This document shows, piece by piece, positions 25,053 to 34,148 of a stretch of 64,000 nt of DNA. The stretch comes from Azospirillum ramasamyi. GTDB lineage: Bacteria; Pseudomonadota; Alphaproteobacteria; Azospirillales; Azospirillaceae. Below the pieces are notes generated by a model that was not told where the DNA came from, did no database searches, and saw only the letters and a list, made by a program, of their open reading frames with translations. Where the stretch lies: contig NZ_CP029833.1 of the NCBI RefSeq assembly GCF_003233655.1, positions 62,001 through 126,000 of the forward strand. Direction: 5' to 3'. Each line of letters starts with the position of its first letter. Positions within the stretch are counted from its first letter, which is position 1. Both the position numbers and the translations under genes were made by a program.

Positions 25053-25840
25053 GGCTTGCGGCTTCCCGCCACCGCGGCATCGGCGATGGCGCAGGCCGCC
25101 CAGAGGGCGAGCGCCAGCAGCAGGGCGGGCGGAACGAAGGCCACCGGATCGCCCAGCCGCGCGGCCAGCCCGACCGAGGCACCCCAGCTGCCGAGCGCCG
25201 GCGGCAGGCCGAGGCCGAGCAGGCTGGCCGCGCTCTCCGCCGCCAGCACGCGCGGCAGGGCCAGCGTCCCGGCGGCCAGCAGCGGGCGGGCCGCGTTGGG
25301 GATCAGGTGGCGGCGCAGCACCTCGCCTTCCGGCAGGCCGGCGGCGCGGGCGGCGGTCAGGAACTCCGCCCGCAGCAGCGCCGACAGCTCGGCATGGGCG
25401 AGCGCGGCGACGGCGGGGGCGGCGGTCAGCGCGGTGACGACGGCCAGCGGCCCGACCTCCCCCACCAGCCCGCCGGTCAGCGGCACCAGCAGGGCGAGCG
25501 GCAGGCCGGCCAGCCGGTGGGCGGCGGCGATGGTCCGCCGCTCCGCCCGGGCGCCCGACAGCTTGCCGAGCAGCCCGGCCAGCAGGGCCCAGCCGATGCC
25601 CAGCGCCCCGCCCAGCACCGCGGCGAGCAGCGCGAAGGACAGGCTGCCCCGCCCGTCGAGCAGGGCGGCGGCCACCGGATCGGCGCCCAGCCGCTGGATG
25701 ACGGCGCCGTCGGCCATCAGCGGCGCGGCGGCCGAGGCGAGCGCCAGGGCGACCAGCACCGCCGCCCCGGACAGGCCACGGGCGAAGCCGGCGCGCGGCG
25801 GCACCGGATGGGACAGCGGTGAATGCTCGAACTCGGCCAT
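25049..25840 (-). CDS. DppC-like ABC transporter permease
   Basis: A 263-residue inner-membrane permease. The cytoplasmic coupling motif is present (EFLTAARAAGLPEGEVLRRH then LIPNAARPLL, about 160-190), as in the DppC half of oligopeptide or nickel importers, with about six hydrophobic helices. The ATG giving MAEFEHS is chosen. Its stop overlaps the ATPase start by 4 bp (ATGA). The composition is extremely Ala/Leu/Gly-rich. No substrate-binding protein is in the operon. Confidence 0.85.
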   Translation of the reverse strand: MAEFEHSPLSHPVPPRAGFARGLSGAAVLVALALASAAAPLMADGAVIQRLGADPVAAALLDGRGSLSFALLAAVLGGALGIGWALLAGLLGKLSGARAERRTIAAAHRLAGLPLALLVPLTGGLVGEVGPLAVVTALTAAPAVAALAHAELSALLRAEFLTAARAAGLPEGEVLRRHLIPNAARPLLAAGTLALPRVLAAESAASLLGLGLPPALGSWGASVGLAARLGDPVAFVPPALLLALALWAACAIADAAVAGSRKP

Positions 25841-25856
25841 CGGGTTCCTTCGTCCG

Positions 25857-26621
25857 TCACGCCCCGTCATAGGGCGTGGAGCTGTGGTTGGCCGGATCGA
25901 TCCAGTCGCGCGCGGCGAGGCCGAGAGCACCGAGCAGCGCGGTCAGCCCGCAGAGCGCCACCAGCGGCGGCAGCGCCCCCGCCGCCGATCCGGCGCGGGC
26001 GGCGTCGATCATCAGCGCCCCCGCCCCCGGCAGGTCCAACAGGCTCTCCAGCGCCACCGCCCCGACCACCGACGCCAGCACCGCGGCGCGCAGCCCCCCC
26101 ATCACCGGGGCGACCGCCTGCGGCAGGGCGTGGTGGCGCAGCACGATGCGTTCGTCCAGTCCCAGGCCGCGGGCCATGCGCACCGCGTCGCCCTCCGGCC
26201 CGGCGCCGAGCGCGCGCTCCATCGCCGGGCGCGACAGCCGTGCCGCCTGGCAGGCGGCGGGAATGGCGAGCGCCGTCCAGCCCAGCGGCGCCGCCGACGC
26301 CCCCGCCCGCACGGCGAGCGCAGCGACGGCGGCCAGCAGGAACCCCGGCAGCAGCGGCCCCGCCCCGGCCAGGAAGCGGCCGATCAGCCCGCCGGCGGAG
26401 CGCGGCGCCACCGCCGCCCAGGAGCCGGCCAGGGCGCCCAGCGCGGTGCCCACCGCCAGCGACGGCAGGGTCAGCAGCAGCGTCACCGCCAGCCCGCGCA
26501 GCAGCGCCGCCGCGGCGTCCGGCTGCGGCGCCACCAGCGCCGACAGTCCGATCCCCGCCGCCATCGGCAGGATGGCGGTCGGCACGGCATCGATCAGGCG
26601 GCGGATCAGGGGGCGCGGCAT
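25857..26621 (-). CDS. DppB-like ABC transporter permease
   Basis: A 254-residue inner-membrane permease, the first gene of the transporter operon. The coupling motif GDAVRMARGLGLDERIVLRH followed by HALPQAVAPVMG (about 155-185) is the DppB/OppB version. At 254 residues it is shorter than most DppB proteins (over 300), lacking the usual periplasmic loop region. It starts MPRPLIRRL and lies 16 bp upstream of the second permease. The substrate is unknown. Confidence 0.82.
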   Translation of the reverse strand: MPRPLIRRLIDAVPTAILPMAAGIGLSALVAPQPDAAAALLRGLAVTLLLTLPSLAVGTALGALAGSWAAVAPRSAGGLIGRFLAGAGPLLPGFLLAAVAALAVRAGASAAPLGWTALAIPAACQAARLSRPAMERALGAGPEGDAVRMARGLGLDERIVLRHHALPQAVAPVMGGLRAAVLASVVGAVALESLLDLPGAGALMIDAARAGSAAGALPPLVALCGLTALLGALGLAARDWIDPANHSSTPYDGA

Positions 26622-26876
26622 CGGAGGGGCGATAAAGGATGGAATACGACATATGGGGGTGCGTCATGCGACCGTAAGCGCCCCTGCCCCCATGGGGCAA
26701 CAAAATTGGCGCCTGTCCCGGAACCGGGGCGGAAAAGCCGCCCCGCCCGGATTTTTCGACCGGCAGCGTGGCCGGGATGGCTGCAATTCCCGGCGGCTTT
26801 CACCAAATGGCTGAGGGCGGGGAGGGAAAGGCCTTCCCAGATGTTATGTCCCAGAACACACAGCCGACCGGTCCCC

Positions 26877-29168
26877 ATGTACGCCCACACGCCTCAGCCG
26901 CTCCCCTTCACCGGACCGCCGTCCGACGCCACCGGTTCAGCCGGGGTGCCGCGGCCGATCCTGGAACCGGGACGGACCTGCTGGCGGGTGGAGGAGACGG
27001 AGCGGCTGGGCGTCATCGTCGACGGCGAGGATTACTTCGCGCTGGCCAAGGCCGCCATGCGGCGGGCCCGGCGCACCATCTACCTGACCGCCTGGGATTT
27101 CGACGCCCGCATCCGCCTGATGCCGCAGACGCGCCGGCCGCGCCGGCCCGACCGGCTGGGCACGCTGCTGAACTGGCTGGCGACGACGCGGCCGGACCTG
27201 CACATCCATGTGCTGAAATGGGACTATGCGGAGCTGTTCGACCTCGCCCGCTGGTCGCACCCCTTCATGCTGCGCAACTGGCTGACCCACCGGCGCCTGC
27301 AATACCGGCTGGACGGCGACCATCCGACCGGCGCCTGCCATCACCAGAAGCTGCTGGTCATCGACGACCGGGTCGCCTTCTGCGGCGGGCTGGACATCAC
27401 CGCCAACCGCTGGGACACCCGCGCCCACCGCGCCGACGACCCGCGGCGGCGCCAGCCCGACGGCAAGCATTACGAACCCTTCCACGACGTGATGATGGCG
27501 GTCGACGGCAACGCCGCCCGCGCGCTGGGCGAGATGTTCCGCGAACGCTGGGCGCGGGCGACCGGCGAGACGCTGCTGCCCCCCGCCCCGTCGCCCGGCC
27601 GCCCGGCCCGCCGCTATCCGCTGGCCGCCGACCCCTGGCCGCCGGGACTGGAGCCGCTGCTGCGCGGCGTGAGCGTCGGCATCGCCCGCACCGATCCCGC
27701 CTGCAACGGACGCGAGGCGGTGCGCGAGGTCGAGGCGCTCTATCTGGAGGCCATCGCCGCGGCGCGCGAGGTCATCTACCTGGAAAGCCAGTATTTCGCC
27801 TCCAGCGCGGTGGCCGAGGCGCTGAAGGCCCGGCTGGCGGAGGAGGACGGGCCGGAGGTGATCGTCGTCAACCCGGTGCGCACCACCAGCTGGCTTGAGA
27901 ACACCGTCATGCTGGGCGCCCGCGCCCGGCTGACCCGCGAGCTGCGCGAGGCGGACCGGCACGGCCGCTTCCACATGTTCGCCGCGCTGACCGACGGCGG
28001 CGCCTGCATCACCGTGCACGCCAAGGTCATGGTTGTGGACGACCGGCTGCTGCGCATCGGCTCCGCCAACCTCAACAACCGCTCCATGGGCCTCGACACC
28101 GAATGCGACCTGGCGCTGGAAGCCGGGCCGGGGCCGGAGGAGGCCGAGACCCGCCGGGCGATCCGCCACACGCGCAACGACCTGATCGCCGAGCATCTCG
28201 GCACCAGCCCGGCCGCGGTGGCGTCGGCGCAGCGGCGGCTGGGCTCGCTCGCCGCGGCCATCGAGTCGCTGCGCAAGCCGATGGGGCGCAAGGCGATGGG
28301 CCGCACGCTGGAGCCGCTGCACGACCCCGAGCCGGACGGGCTGGCCGCCGCCGTCGCCGACGTCCGCGTCTTCGATCCCGAACACCCGGTCGACGCGGTG
28401 GACATCGTGCGCCGGGTGCTGCCGTCGCGGATCCCGCGCACCCGCCAATGGCTGATGCTGGCCGGAATCCTGGCGCTCGTCGGGCTGTGGGGGATGTGGC
28501 GCTACACCGCGCTGAGCGAATGGGCGACGCTGGACGCCGTGCTGGCGGTCTTCCAGTCCCTGCGCGACAGCCCGCTGGCGCCGCTGTGGGTGATCCTGGC
28601 CTATGTCGCCGGCGGCTACGTCATGTTCCCGCTGACCGTGCTGATCGCCGCCACCGCCATCGTGATGGGCCCGTGGTGGGGCTTCCCCACCGCCATGGGC
28701 GGGGCGGTCGCCTCGGCGGTGGCGATGTTCTGGACCGGGCGGATGGTGGGCCGCGACCTGCTGGACCGGCATGCCGGCCCGCTGATCGCGCGGCTCAACG
28801 AGAAGCTGGCCGACAGCGGCATCGCCGCGGTGGCCGGCGTACGCGCCGTGCCGGTGGCGCCCTACACCCTGGTCAATCTCGCCGCGGGTGTGTCGAAGCT
28901 GCGCTTCAGCGATTATGTGATCGGCACGATGGTCGGTCTTGCGCCCGGCATCCTTGCCTTCAACCTGCTCGGGCACCAGCTTGAACGAACCATCGGCAAC
29001 CCCGGCGTCGCCGACATCGCGCTGCTGGTGGCGATGGGCGGGGTGGCGATCGGGCTCGGCTGGCTGACGAGCCGGCTGCTCGGCCGGTCGGGACGGAAGG
29101 CCGGGCCGAGGACACAGGAAAATGACCGGGAAGACGACAGGCCAGACGAAAGGATTTTGGAACCGTGA
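26877..29168 (+). CDS. Phospholipase D-family protein fused to VTT/DedA-like membrane domain
   Basis: A 763-residue two-part protein. Residues about 35-430 are a phospholipase D/cardiolipin synthase-like domain with two HKD motifs: HHQKLLVIDD and HAKVMVVDD, the second followed by GSANLNNRSMG. Residues about 520-745 are a VTT (SNARE-associated/DedA-like) domain with membrane helices, including the motif MGPWWGFPTAMGGAVASAVA and RAVPVAPYTLVNLAAGV. PLD domains of this type act on phospholipids; VTT proteins move lipids across the membrane. A role in lipid turnover or cardiolipin synthesis is likely but not certain. It starts at ATG giving MYAHTPQ and its stop overlaps the next gene's GTG start (GTGA). 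Confidence 0.9.
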   Translation: MYAHTPQPLPFTGPPSDATGSAGVPRPILEPGRTCWRVEETERLGVIVDGEDYFALAKAAMRRARRTIYLTAWDFDARIRLMPQTRRPRRPDRLGTLLNWLATTRPDLHIHVLKWDYAELFDLARWSHPFMLRNWLTHRRLQYRLDGDHPTGACHHQKLLVIDDRVAFCGGLDITANRWDTRAHRADDPRRRQPDGKHYEPFHDVMMAVDGNAARALGEMFRERWARATGETLLPPAPSPGRPARRYPLAADPWPPGLEPLLRGVSVGIARTDPACNGREAVREVEALYLEAIAAAREVIYLESQYFASSAVAEALKARLAEEDGPEVIVVNPVRTTSWLENTVMLGARARLTRELREADRHGRFHMFAALTDGGACITVHAKVMVVDDRLLRIGSANLNNRSMGLDTECDLALEAGPGPEEAETRRAIRHTRNDLIAEHLGTSPAAVASAQRRLGSLAAAIESLRKPMGRKAMGRTLEPLHDPEPDGLAAAVADVRVFDPEHPVDAVDIVRRVLPSRIPRTRQWLMLAGILALVGLWGMWRYTALSEWATLDAVLAVFQSLRDSPLAPLWVILAYVAGGYVMFPLTVLIAATAIVMGPWWGFPTAMGGAVASAVAMFWTGRMVGRDLLDRHAGPLIARLNEKLADSGIAAVAGVRAVPVAPYTLVNLAAGVSKLRFSDYVIGTMVGLAPGILAFNLLGHQLERTIGNPGVADIALLVAMGGVAIGLGWLTSRLLGRSGRKAGPRTQENDREDDRPDERILEP

Positions 29169-29974
29169 TCCGTTTCAGCCGTGAACGTGTCCAGCGCATC
29201 GCCGCCGCGTTGCGCGCAGCCCGTGCCCGCCGTCCCCGCCCCGCCGACCGCCGCAGTTCCCCGATCCCGGACGGCATGACCGCGTTCAGCGTCGCCACCT
29301 GGAACATCCACAGCTGCGTCGGGCTGGACGCCCGATTCGCGCCCGACCGCATCGCCCAGGTGATCCGCGACCTCGATGTCGACCTGATCGGGCTGCAGGA
29401 GGTCGGCTGGCACCATCGCGGCGAATCGGGGCTGGACCAGTTCGACTTCCTGGAACGGCACACGGGCATGAAGGCCTATGCCGGCCCGACCAAGCACAAC
29501 GAACGCGCCCATTACGGCAACTGCCTGCTGACCCGCCTGCCGGTGCGCTCGATGGACACGATGGACCTCTCCGTCGGCAAGCGCGAGCCGCGCGGCGCCA
29601 TCGACGCGGTGGTGGAGGTGGAGGGCCGCCCCGTGCGGGTGATCGTCGCCCATCTCGGCCTCGACCCCTGGGAACGGGCCAAGCAGGTCGGCGACATACT
29701 GTCGCGGGTGCTGGACCAGCCGGAGCTGCCCACCCTGTTCATGGGCGACCTGAACGAATGGACGCCCAGCTCGCCGCGGCTGCGCCATCTGGCCGCCTCC
29801 TTCTCCGACGTCGCCAACCCGCGCAGCTTCCACGCCCGCATGCCGACCCTGCGGCTCGACCGCATCTATGTGACGGGGGGTCTGCAAATCCCCGCTTTCG
29901 AGGTGGTGCGCAGCATCCTGACCCGCAGGGCATCGGACCATTTGCCGGTCCGCGCCGTTCTGGCCGTCCCCTGA
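29165..29974 (+). CDS. Endonuclease/exonuclease/phosphatase (EEP) family hydrolase
   Basis: A 269-residue member of the EEP superfamily (DNase I-like fold), which includes nucleases, sphingomyelinases and inositol phosphatases. Key residues are visible: TWNIHSCVG near 44-52 (Asn for metal), LIGLQEVGW with the catalytic Glu, GDLNEWTPSS with the Asp/Asn pair and RASDHLPVRA with the terminal Asp-His. The start is a GTG overlapping the PLD-VTT stop. Since it is translationally tied to the phospholipase-like gene, a lipid phosphodiester or headgroup substrate is more likely than DNA, by inference. Confidence 0.92.
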   Translation: MIRFSRERVQRIAAALRAARARRPRPADRRSSPIPDGMTAFSVATWNIHSCVGLDARFAPDRIAQVIRDLDVDLIGLQEVGWHHRGESGLDQFDFLERHTGMKAYAGPTKHNERAHYGNCLLTRLPVRSMDTMDLSVGKREPRGAIDAVVEVEGRPVRVIVAHLGLDPWERAKQVGDILSRVLDQPELPTLFMGDLNEWTPSSPRLRHLAASFSDVANPRSFHARMPTLRLDRIYVTGGLQIPAFEVVRSILTRRASDHLPVRAVLAVP

Positions 29975-30225
29975 TCGTCAGGCGCTTCCCCGAACGTCGC
30001 TATGACCAACGGAGCCGCACGCCGAGGTCATAGCGGGATCGTTGCGGTTGATAATTTTTTGTGCACTGCAATGTTCTTTTAACAACAGAGCTTTGCAAAT
30101 GCGAAAAGGCTCTTGACCTATACGCGACCCCTGTCGAAGGATATGGTTGGTAATACGATCAATAAGTGGTCGAAAGAATAAGGAACCCTGGCCGACCGGG
30201 GGTTGCCGTGACGTGAGGATCTGAT

Positions 30226-31452
30226 TTGCTGTATCACCTGTACGACATGCAGCACGCCGCCATGCGGCCGATGCGTTTCTGGGCCGAAGCCGCCCAGCAC
30301 ACCTTCCAGAACCCGCTGGTTCCGATGTCCTACACCAAGCTCGGCCGGGCGGTCGCCGCCGGGGCGGAGCTGGTGGAACGGACGACCCGCCGCTTCGGCA
30401 AGCCGGCCTTCGGGCTGGCCGAGACGGTGGTCGACGGGCAGACCGTGCCGGTCACCGAACGGTTCGTCTGGCAATCGCCCTTCTGCAAGCTGCTGAACTT
30501 CGCCAAGCCGGAAGGCACGCCGCGCCAGCCGAAGGTGCTCCTGGTCGCCCCGATGTCGGGCCACCACGCCACGCTGCTGCGCGGCACGGTGGAGGCGCTG
30601 ATGCGCGACCACGACGTGTACATCACGGATTGGATCGACGTGCGGCTGGTGCCGATGTCGGCCGGGCGCTTCGACCTGGACGACTACATCGACACGGTGG
30701 CGGAGCTGATCCGCTTCCTGGGGCCGAACACCCACGTCATCGCGGTGTGCCAGCCGGCGGTGCCGGTGATGGCGGCGGTGTCGCTGATGGCGGCGGCGGA
30801 CGAGCCGGTGCAGGCGCGCAGCATGACCCTGATGGGCGGCCCGATCGACCCGATGGCCAACCCGACGGTGCCGGTCAAGCTGGCGATGGAACGCCCGCTG
30901 AAGTGGTTCGAGCGCAGCGTGATCACCACGGTCCCAGTCTATTATCCGGGCGCCTTCCGCCGCGTCTATCCGGGCTTCATCCAGCTGTCGGGCTTCATGT
31001 CGATGAACCTCGACCGCCACATCAACGAGCATGTCGGGCTGTTCCGCCACCTCGTCCGCGGCGACGGCGATTCGGCCGAGCAGCACCGCCGCTTCTACGA
31101 CGAATACCTGTCGGTGATGGACCTGTCGGCGGAGTTCTACCTGCAGACCATCGAGACGGTCTTCCAGAAGCACGCTCTGCCCAACGGCACCATGGTGTCC
31201 CGCGGCCGCAAGGTGGAGCCGGCGGCGGTCCGCAAGACCGCGGTGATGACGGTGGAAGGCGAGCTGGACGACATCTCCGCCCCCGGCCAGACCATCGCGG
31301 CGCAGCGCCTGTGCTCGTCCCTGCCGGACGGGATGCGCAAGACGCATTTCCAGAAGGGCGTCGGCCATTACGGCATCTTCAACGGCCGCCGCTGGCGCGA
31401 AGCCATCCTCCCGGAAATCCGCAGCTTCATCCGGAGCCACGACGGGGAGTGA
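30226..31452 (+). CDS. phaZ: Intracellular polyhydroxyalkanoate depolymerase
   Basis: Breaks down stored polyhydroxybutyrate inside the cell. The 408-residue product is of the PhaZ1 (Ralstonia-like) type, in which a cysteine is the nucleophile: Cys175 in VIAVCQPAVPVMA. The C-terminal His lies in FQKGVGHYGIFNG and an acidic residue precedes it in VEGELDDISAPGQT. It begins MLYHLYDMQHAAMRP, a conserved start for the family, from a TTG codon with GAGGATCTGAT before it. A 250-bp AT-richer region upstream likely holds its promoter, and the eutBC genes converge on it. Confidence 0.95.
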   Translation: MLYHLYDMQHAAMRPMRFWAEAAQHTFQNPLVPMSYTKLGRAVAAGAELVERTTRRFGKPAFGLAETVVDGQTVPVTERFVWQSPFCKLLNFAKPEGTPRQPKVLLVAPMSGHHATLLRGTVEALMRDHDVYITDWIDVRLVPMSAGRFDLDDYIDTVAELIRFLGPNTHVIAVCQPAVPVMAAVSLMAAADEPVQARSMTLMGGPIDPMANPTVPVKLAMERPLKWFERSVITTVPVYYPGAFRRVYPGFIQLSGFMSMNLDRHINEHVGLFRHLVRGDGDSAEQHRRFYDEYLSVMDLSAEFYLQTIETVFQKHALPNGTMVSRGRKVEPAAVRKTAVMTVEGELDDISAPGQTIAAQRLCSSLPDGMRKTHFQKGVGHYGIFNGRRWREAILPEIRSFIRSHDGE

Positions 31453-31487
31453 GAACGATGGGGGGGCCGCCGGCTACGGACGCCCCA

Positions 31488-32252
31488 TCACCCCTCGATA
31501 GCCCCGCTCAATCGGCCATCATCCGGGCCGGCGAGGGACGGGGCGTCCTCCTTCAGGGCGACCCCCGTGAGTCTACGCCGCGCCGCTTCGGTCGCGAGCC
31601 AGCACAGCTTGTCGGCGGCCGTTCCGATGGACAGGCCGTCGGCATGGATGTTGGAAATGCAGTTGCGTTCTGAATCGGCGCGGCCGGGCTTCGGATCCCA
31701 GGTCAGATAGACCCCCAGCGACTCCGCGGCCGACAGGCCGGGCCGCTCGCCCACCAGCAGCGCCACCAGCCGGGCGCCCATGGCCGACGCCACTTCGTCG
31801 CCCAACGCCACGCGCGCCTGCCCGGCCAGAACCACCGGGCCGATGCGCGGATGCCCCAGCCGCGCCACGCAGGCATGGACCAGCGGCGCCGCGTTCACCT
31901 GCACCGCGGCGGCCGACAGCCCGTCGGCGATCACGAACAGCAGATCCCACTCTCCGCCCGGCAGGGCCGCCGCACTGGCCGGGTCCAGCCGCCTGCCGAG
32001 GTCCGGGCGGCGCAGGTAGGTCGGCCGGTCGGCGGCCGCGCTGTGGACGCGCAGCGTTTCCAGCGGGGCGAGGTCGGCGGCCAGACGGTCGAAATCGACC
32101 GCGCTGTGTACCGCGTCGCGGGCGCGGGCATGGGCCAGCTGGAACTCCAGCAGCGCCCCGGTCGGCAGGGCGTCGCCGCTGCGGCCGAGCGCGATGCGGG
32201 CGCGGGTGGCGCTGCGGAAGCGCGCCCAGGGGTCTTTTTGCGCGTCGCTCAT
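31488..32252 (-). CDS. eutC: Ethanolamine ammonia-lyase small subunit
   Basis: Small subunit of adenosylcobalamin-dependent ethanolamine ammonia-lyase, which converts ethanolamine to acetaldehyde and ammonia. The 254-residue product has the EutC features: DPWARFRSATRARIALGRSG at the start (about 7-26), VIADGLSAAAVQVNAAPLV, GDEVASAMGARLVALLVGERPGLS and the GRADSERNCISNIHADGLS end region, the last near the B12 site. It overlaps eutB by 4 bp (the eutC ATG and eutB stop). No microcompartment or regulatory eut genes are next to it. Confidence 0.96.
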   Translation of the reverse strand: MSDAQKDPWARFRSATRARIALGRSGDALPTGALLEFQLAHARARDAVHSAVDFDRLAADLAPLETLRVHSAAADRPTYLRRPDLGRRLDPASAAALPGGEWDLLFVIADGLSAAAVQVNAAPLVHACVARLGHPRIGPVVLAGQARVALGDEVASAMGARLVALLVGERPGLSAAESLGVYLTWDPKPGRADSERNCISNIHADGLSIGTAADKLCWLATEAARRRLTGVALKEDAPSLAGPDDGRLSGAIEG

Positions 32253-33643
32253 CGGGCCGCGCTCCCCAGCAGGGCGGAGACGACGGGGCTCTGATCGGGC
32301 CAGGGCGGCAGGCGGCGCTGTTCGTCGAGCCAGCCGGCCTTGTCCAGCCACGCCTCGAACTCCGGGGCCGGCGGGCGTTTCAGCAGATGCCGCAGGCCGA
32401 GCACGTCGTGGTAGGACAGGCTCTGGTAGTTCAGCATGACGTCGTCGGCGCCGGGCACCGCGATCAGGAAATTGACGCCCGCGGTCGCCAGCATCGTCAT
32501 CAGGACGTCCATGTCGTCCTGGTCGGCCTCGGCATGGTTGGTGTAGCAGACGTCGCAGCCCATCGGCACGCCCAGCAGCTTGGCGCAGAAATGGTCCTCC
32601 AGCCCGGCCCGCGTGATCTGCTTGGCGTCATAGAGGTATTCTGGGCCGATGAAGCCGACCACCGTGTTGACAAGCAACGGGTCGAAGGCGCGGGCGACGG
32701 CATAGGCGCGGGCCTCCACGGTCTGCTGGTCGACGCCGAAATGGGCGTCGGCCGACAGCGCCGATCCCTGCCCCGTCTCGAAATACATCACGTTGTCGCC
32801 GATGGTGCCGCGCTTCAGCGCCTTGGCGGCCTCCTGCGCCTCGGCCAGCAGCGACAGCGTGACGCCGAAGCCGGCATTGGCCTTCTCGGTGCCGGCGATG
32901 GACTGGAAGACGAGGTCGACCGGCGCGCCGCGCTCGATCGCCCGGATGGTCGTGGTGACATGGGCCAGCACGCAGGACTGCACCGGGATGTCGAAGCGGG
33001 TGCGCACGGCGTCCAGCATCTCCAGCAGAGCGATGCAGGCCGGAACGTTGTCGGTCGCCGGGTTGATGCCGATCACCGCGTCACCGATGCCGTAGAGCAG
33101 CCCGTCCAGCGTGGAGGCGGCGATGCCGGTCGGATCGTCGGTCGGGTGGTTGGGCTGAAGCCGGCTCGACAGCCGCCCCGGCAGTCCGACCGTGGTGCGG
33201 AAGCGGGTGATGACCGAGCATTTGGCGGCGACGCAGACCAGATCATGGTTGCGCATCAGCTTGGACACCGCCGCCGCCATCTCCGGCGTCAGGCCGGGGG
33301 CGAGCGCCGTCAGCGCCGCGCCGTCGGCCTCGTAGGACAGCAGCCAGTCGCGGAACTGTCCGACCGTCATGTGCGCCACCGGCCGGAAGGCCTCGGCATC
33401 GTGGCGGTCGATGATCAGGCGCGTCACCTCGTCGGTTTCGTAGGGGACCAGCGCCTCGCTCAGGAAGGTCTTCAGCGGCAGGCCGGCCAGCACCATGCGC
33501 GCCGCCACCCGCCGCTCGTCGCTGTCGGCGGCGATGCCCGCCAACTCGTCCCCCGACCGCCGTGGTGAGGCGCAGGCCATCAGCGCCTTCAGGTCGTCGA
33601 AACGATGGCGCTGCCGCCCAAGATCACAATGGTAACCAGCCAT
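32249..33643 (-). CDS. eutB: Ethanolamine ammonia-lyase large subunit
   Basis: Catalytic large subunit of ethanolamine ammonia-lyase. The 464-residue product is full length and carries signature pieces RLQPNHPTDDPTGI, GDAVIGINPATDN, FQSIAGTEKAN, ETGQGSALSADAHFGVDQQT and the Cys-rich LLGVPMGCDVCYTNHAEADQDD. Start ATG giving MAGYHCD. It is the first gene of a two-gene eutBC unit; the acetaldehyde formed could feed the aldehyde dehydrogenase at 43 kb, though not by proximity. Confidence 0.97.
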   Translation of the reverse strand: MAGYHCDLGRQRHRFDDLKALMACASPRRSGDELAGIAADSDERRVAARMVLAGLPLKTFLSEALVPYETDEVTRLIIDRHDAEAFRPVAHMTVGQFRDWLLSYEADGAALTALAPGLTPEMAAAVSKLMRNHDLVCVAAKCSVITRFRTTVGLPGRLSSRLQPNHPTDDPTGIAASTLDGLLYGIGDAVIGINPATDNVPACIALLEMLDAVRTRFDIPVQSCVLAHVTTTIRAIERGAPVDLVFQSIAGTEKANAGFGVTLSLLAEAQEAAKALKRGTIGDNVMYFETGQGSALSADAHFGVDQQTVEARAYAVARAFDPLLVNTVVGFIGPEYLYDAKQITRAGLEDHFCAKLLGVPMGCDVCYTNHAEADQDDMDVLMTMLATAGVNFLIAVPGADDVMLNYQSLSYHDVLGLRHLLKRPPAPEFEAWLDKAGWLDEQRRLPPWPDQSPVVSALLGSAAR

Positions 33644-33932
33644 GCCGGCCTCCCGCCCGTCTGATCCCGGGACGATTATGGCACGGGACGAAGGGCGGGC
33701 AATTGACCGTAGAACACAAAATGCGGACGGGGTCCGAACTTCGGGGAAACGTCCCTCTCCCGTCCCGGAAGAGGAAAGAATAGCCCATCCGGGCAAGCTT
33801 CAGCCCAAGCGCGACCTTCGGCGGTGCAATCGGGTAGGCGGCCGAACCCGCAGCCCGGCCGTTCCGTTCATCCCGCACCGCAGCGCGCCGCCCGCCACCG
33901 GGCGCCGCGCGCCACGCAAGAAGGAGACCGTC

Positions 33933-34121
33933 ATGCTGACGCTGCTGCGCACCGCCGTCCTGGTTCTGCCGCTGGTCGCCGTTGCCGCCTGCCAAAATGA
34001 AGGCCCGGCCGAGCGGGCCGGCGAGTCCATCGACAACGCCGGCCAGAGCATCAAGGACGCCATCGACCCGCCGGGTCCGGCCGAAAAGGCCGGCCGCGCA
34101 ATCGACCGTGCGGTGGATTGA
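33933..34121 (+). CDS. Entericidin-like small lipoprotein
   Basis: A 62-residue protein with a lipoprotein signal (MLTLLRTAVLVLPLVAVAAC, lipobox VAAC ending at Cys20), then a short acidic, amphipathic region with a repeated pattern AERAGESID / AEKAGRAID. A clean ribosome site, AAGGAG, lies five to seven bases before the ATG. It resembles entericidin-type or small stress lipoproteins, but the match is by size and pattern only. Confidence 0.75.
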   Translation: MLTLLRTAVLVLPLVAVAACQNEGPAERAGESIDNAGQSIKDAIDPPGPAEKAGRAIDRAVD

Positions 34122-34148
34122 GGCCCTATCGAAACCGGACGGCCCCGC

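Noticed and set aside
23373..26876. Open frame continuing upstream of the PLD-VTT gene for over 1000 codons
   Set aside because: It is antisense to the ABC transporter genes and low-complexity; PLD homology starts only after the ATG at 26877.
30113..30118. TTGACC as -35 for phaZ
   Set aside because: No matching -10 element at the right spacing; the AT-rich region probably holds the promoter but it could not be located.
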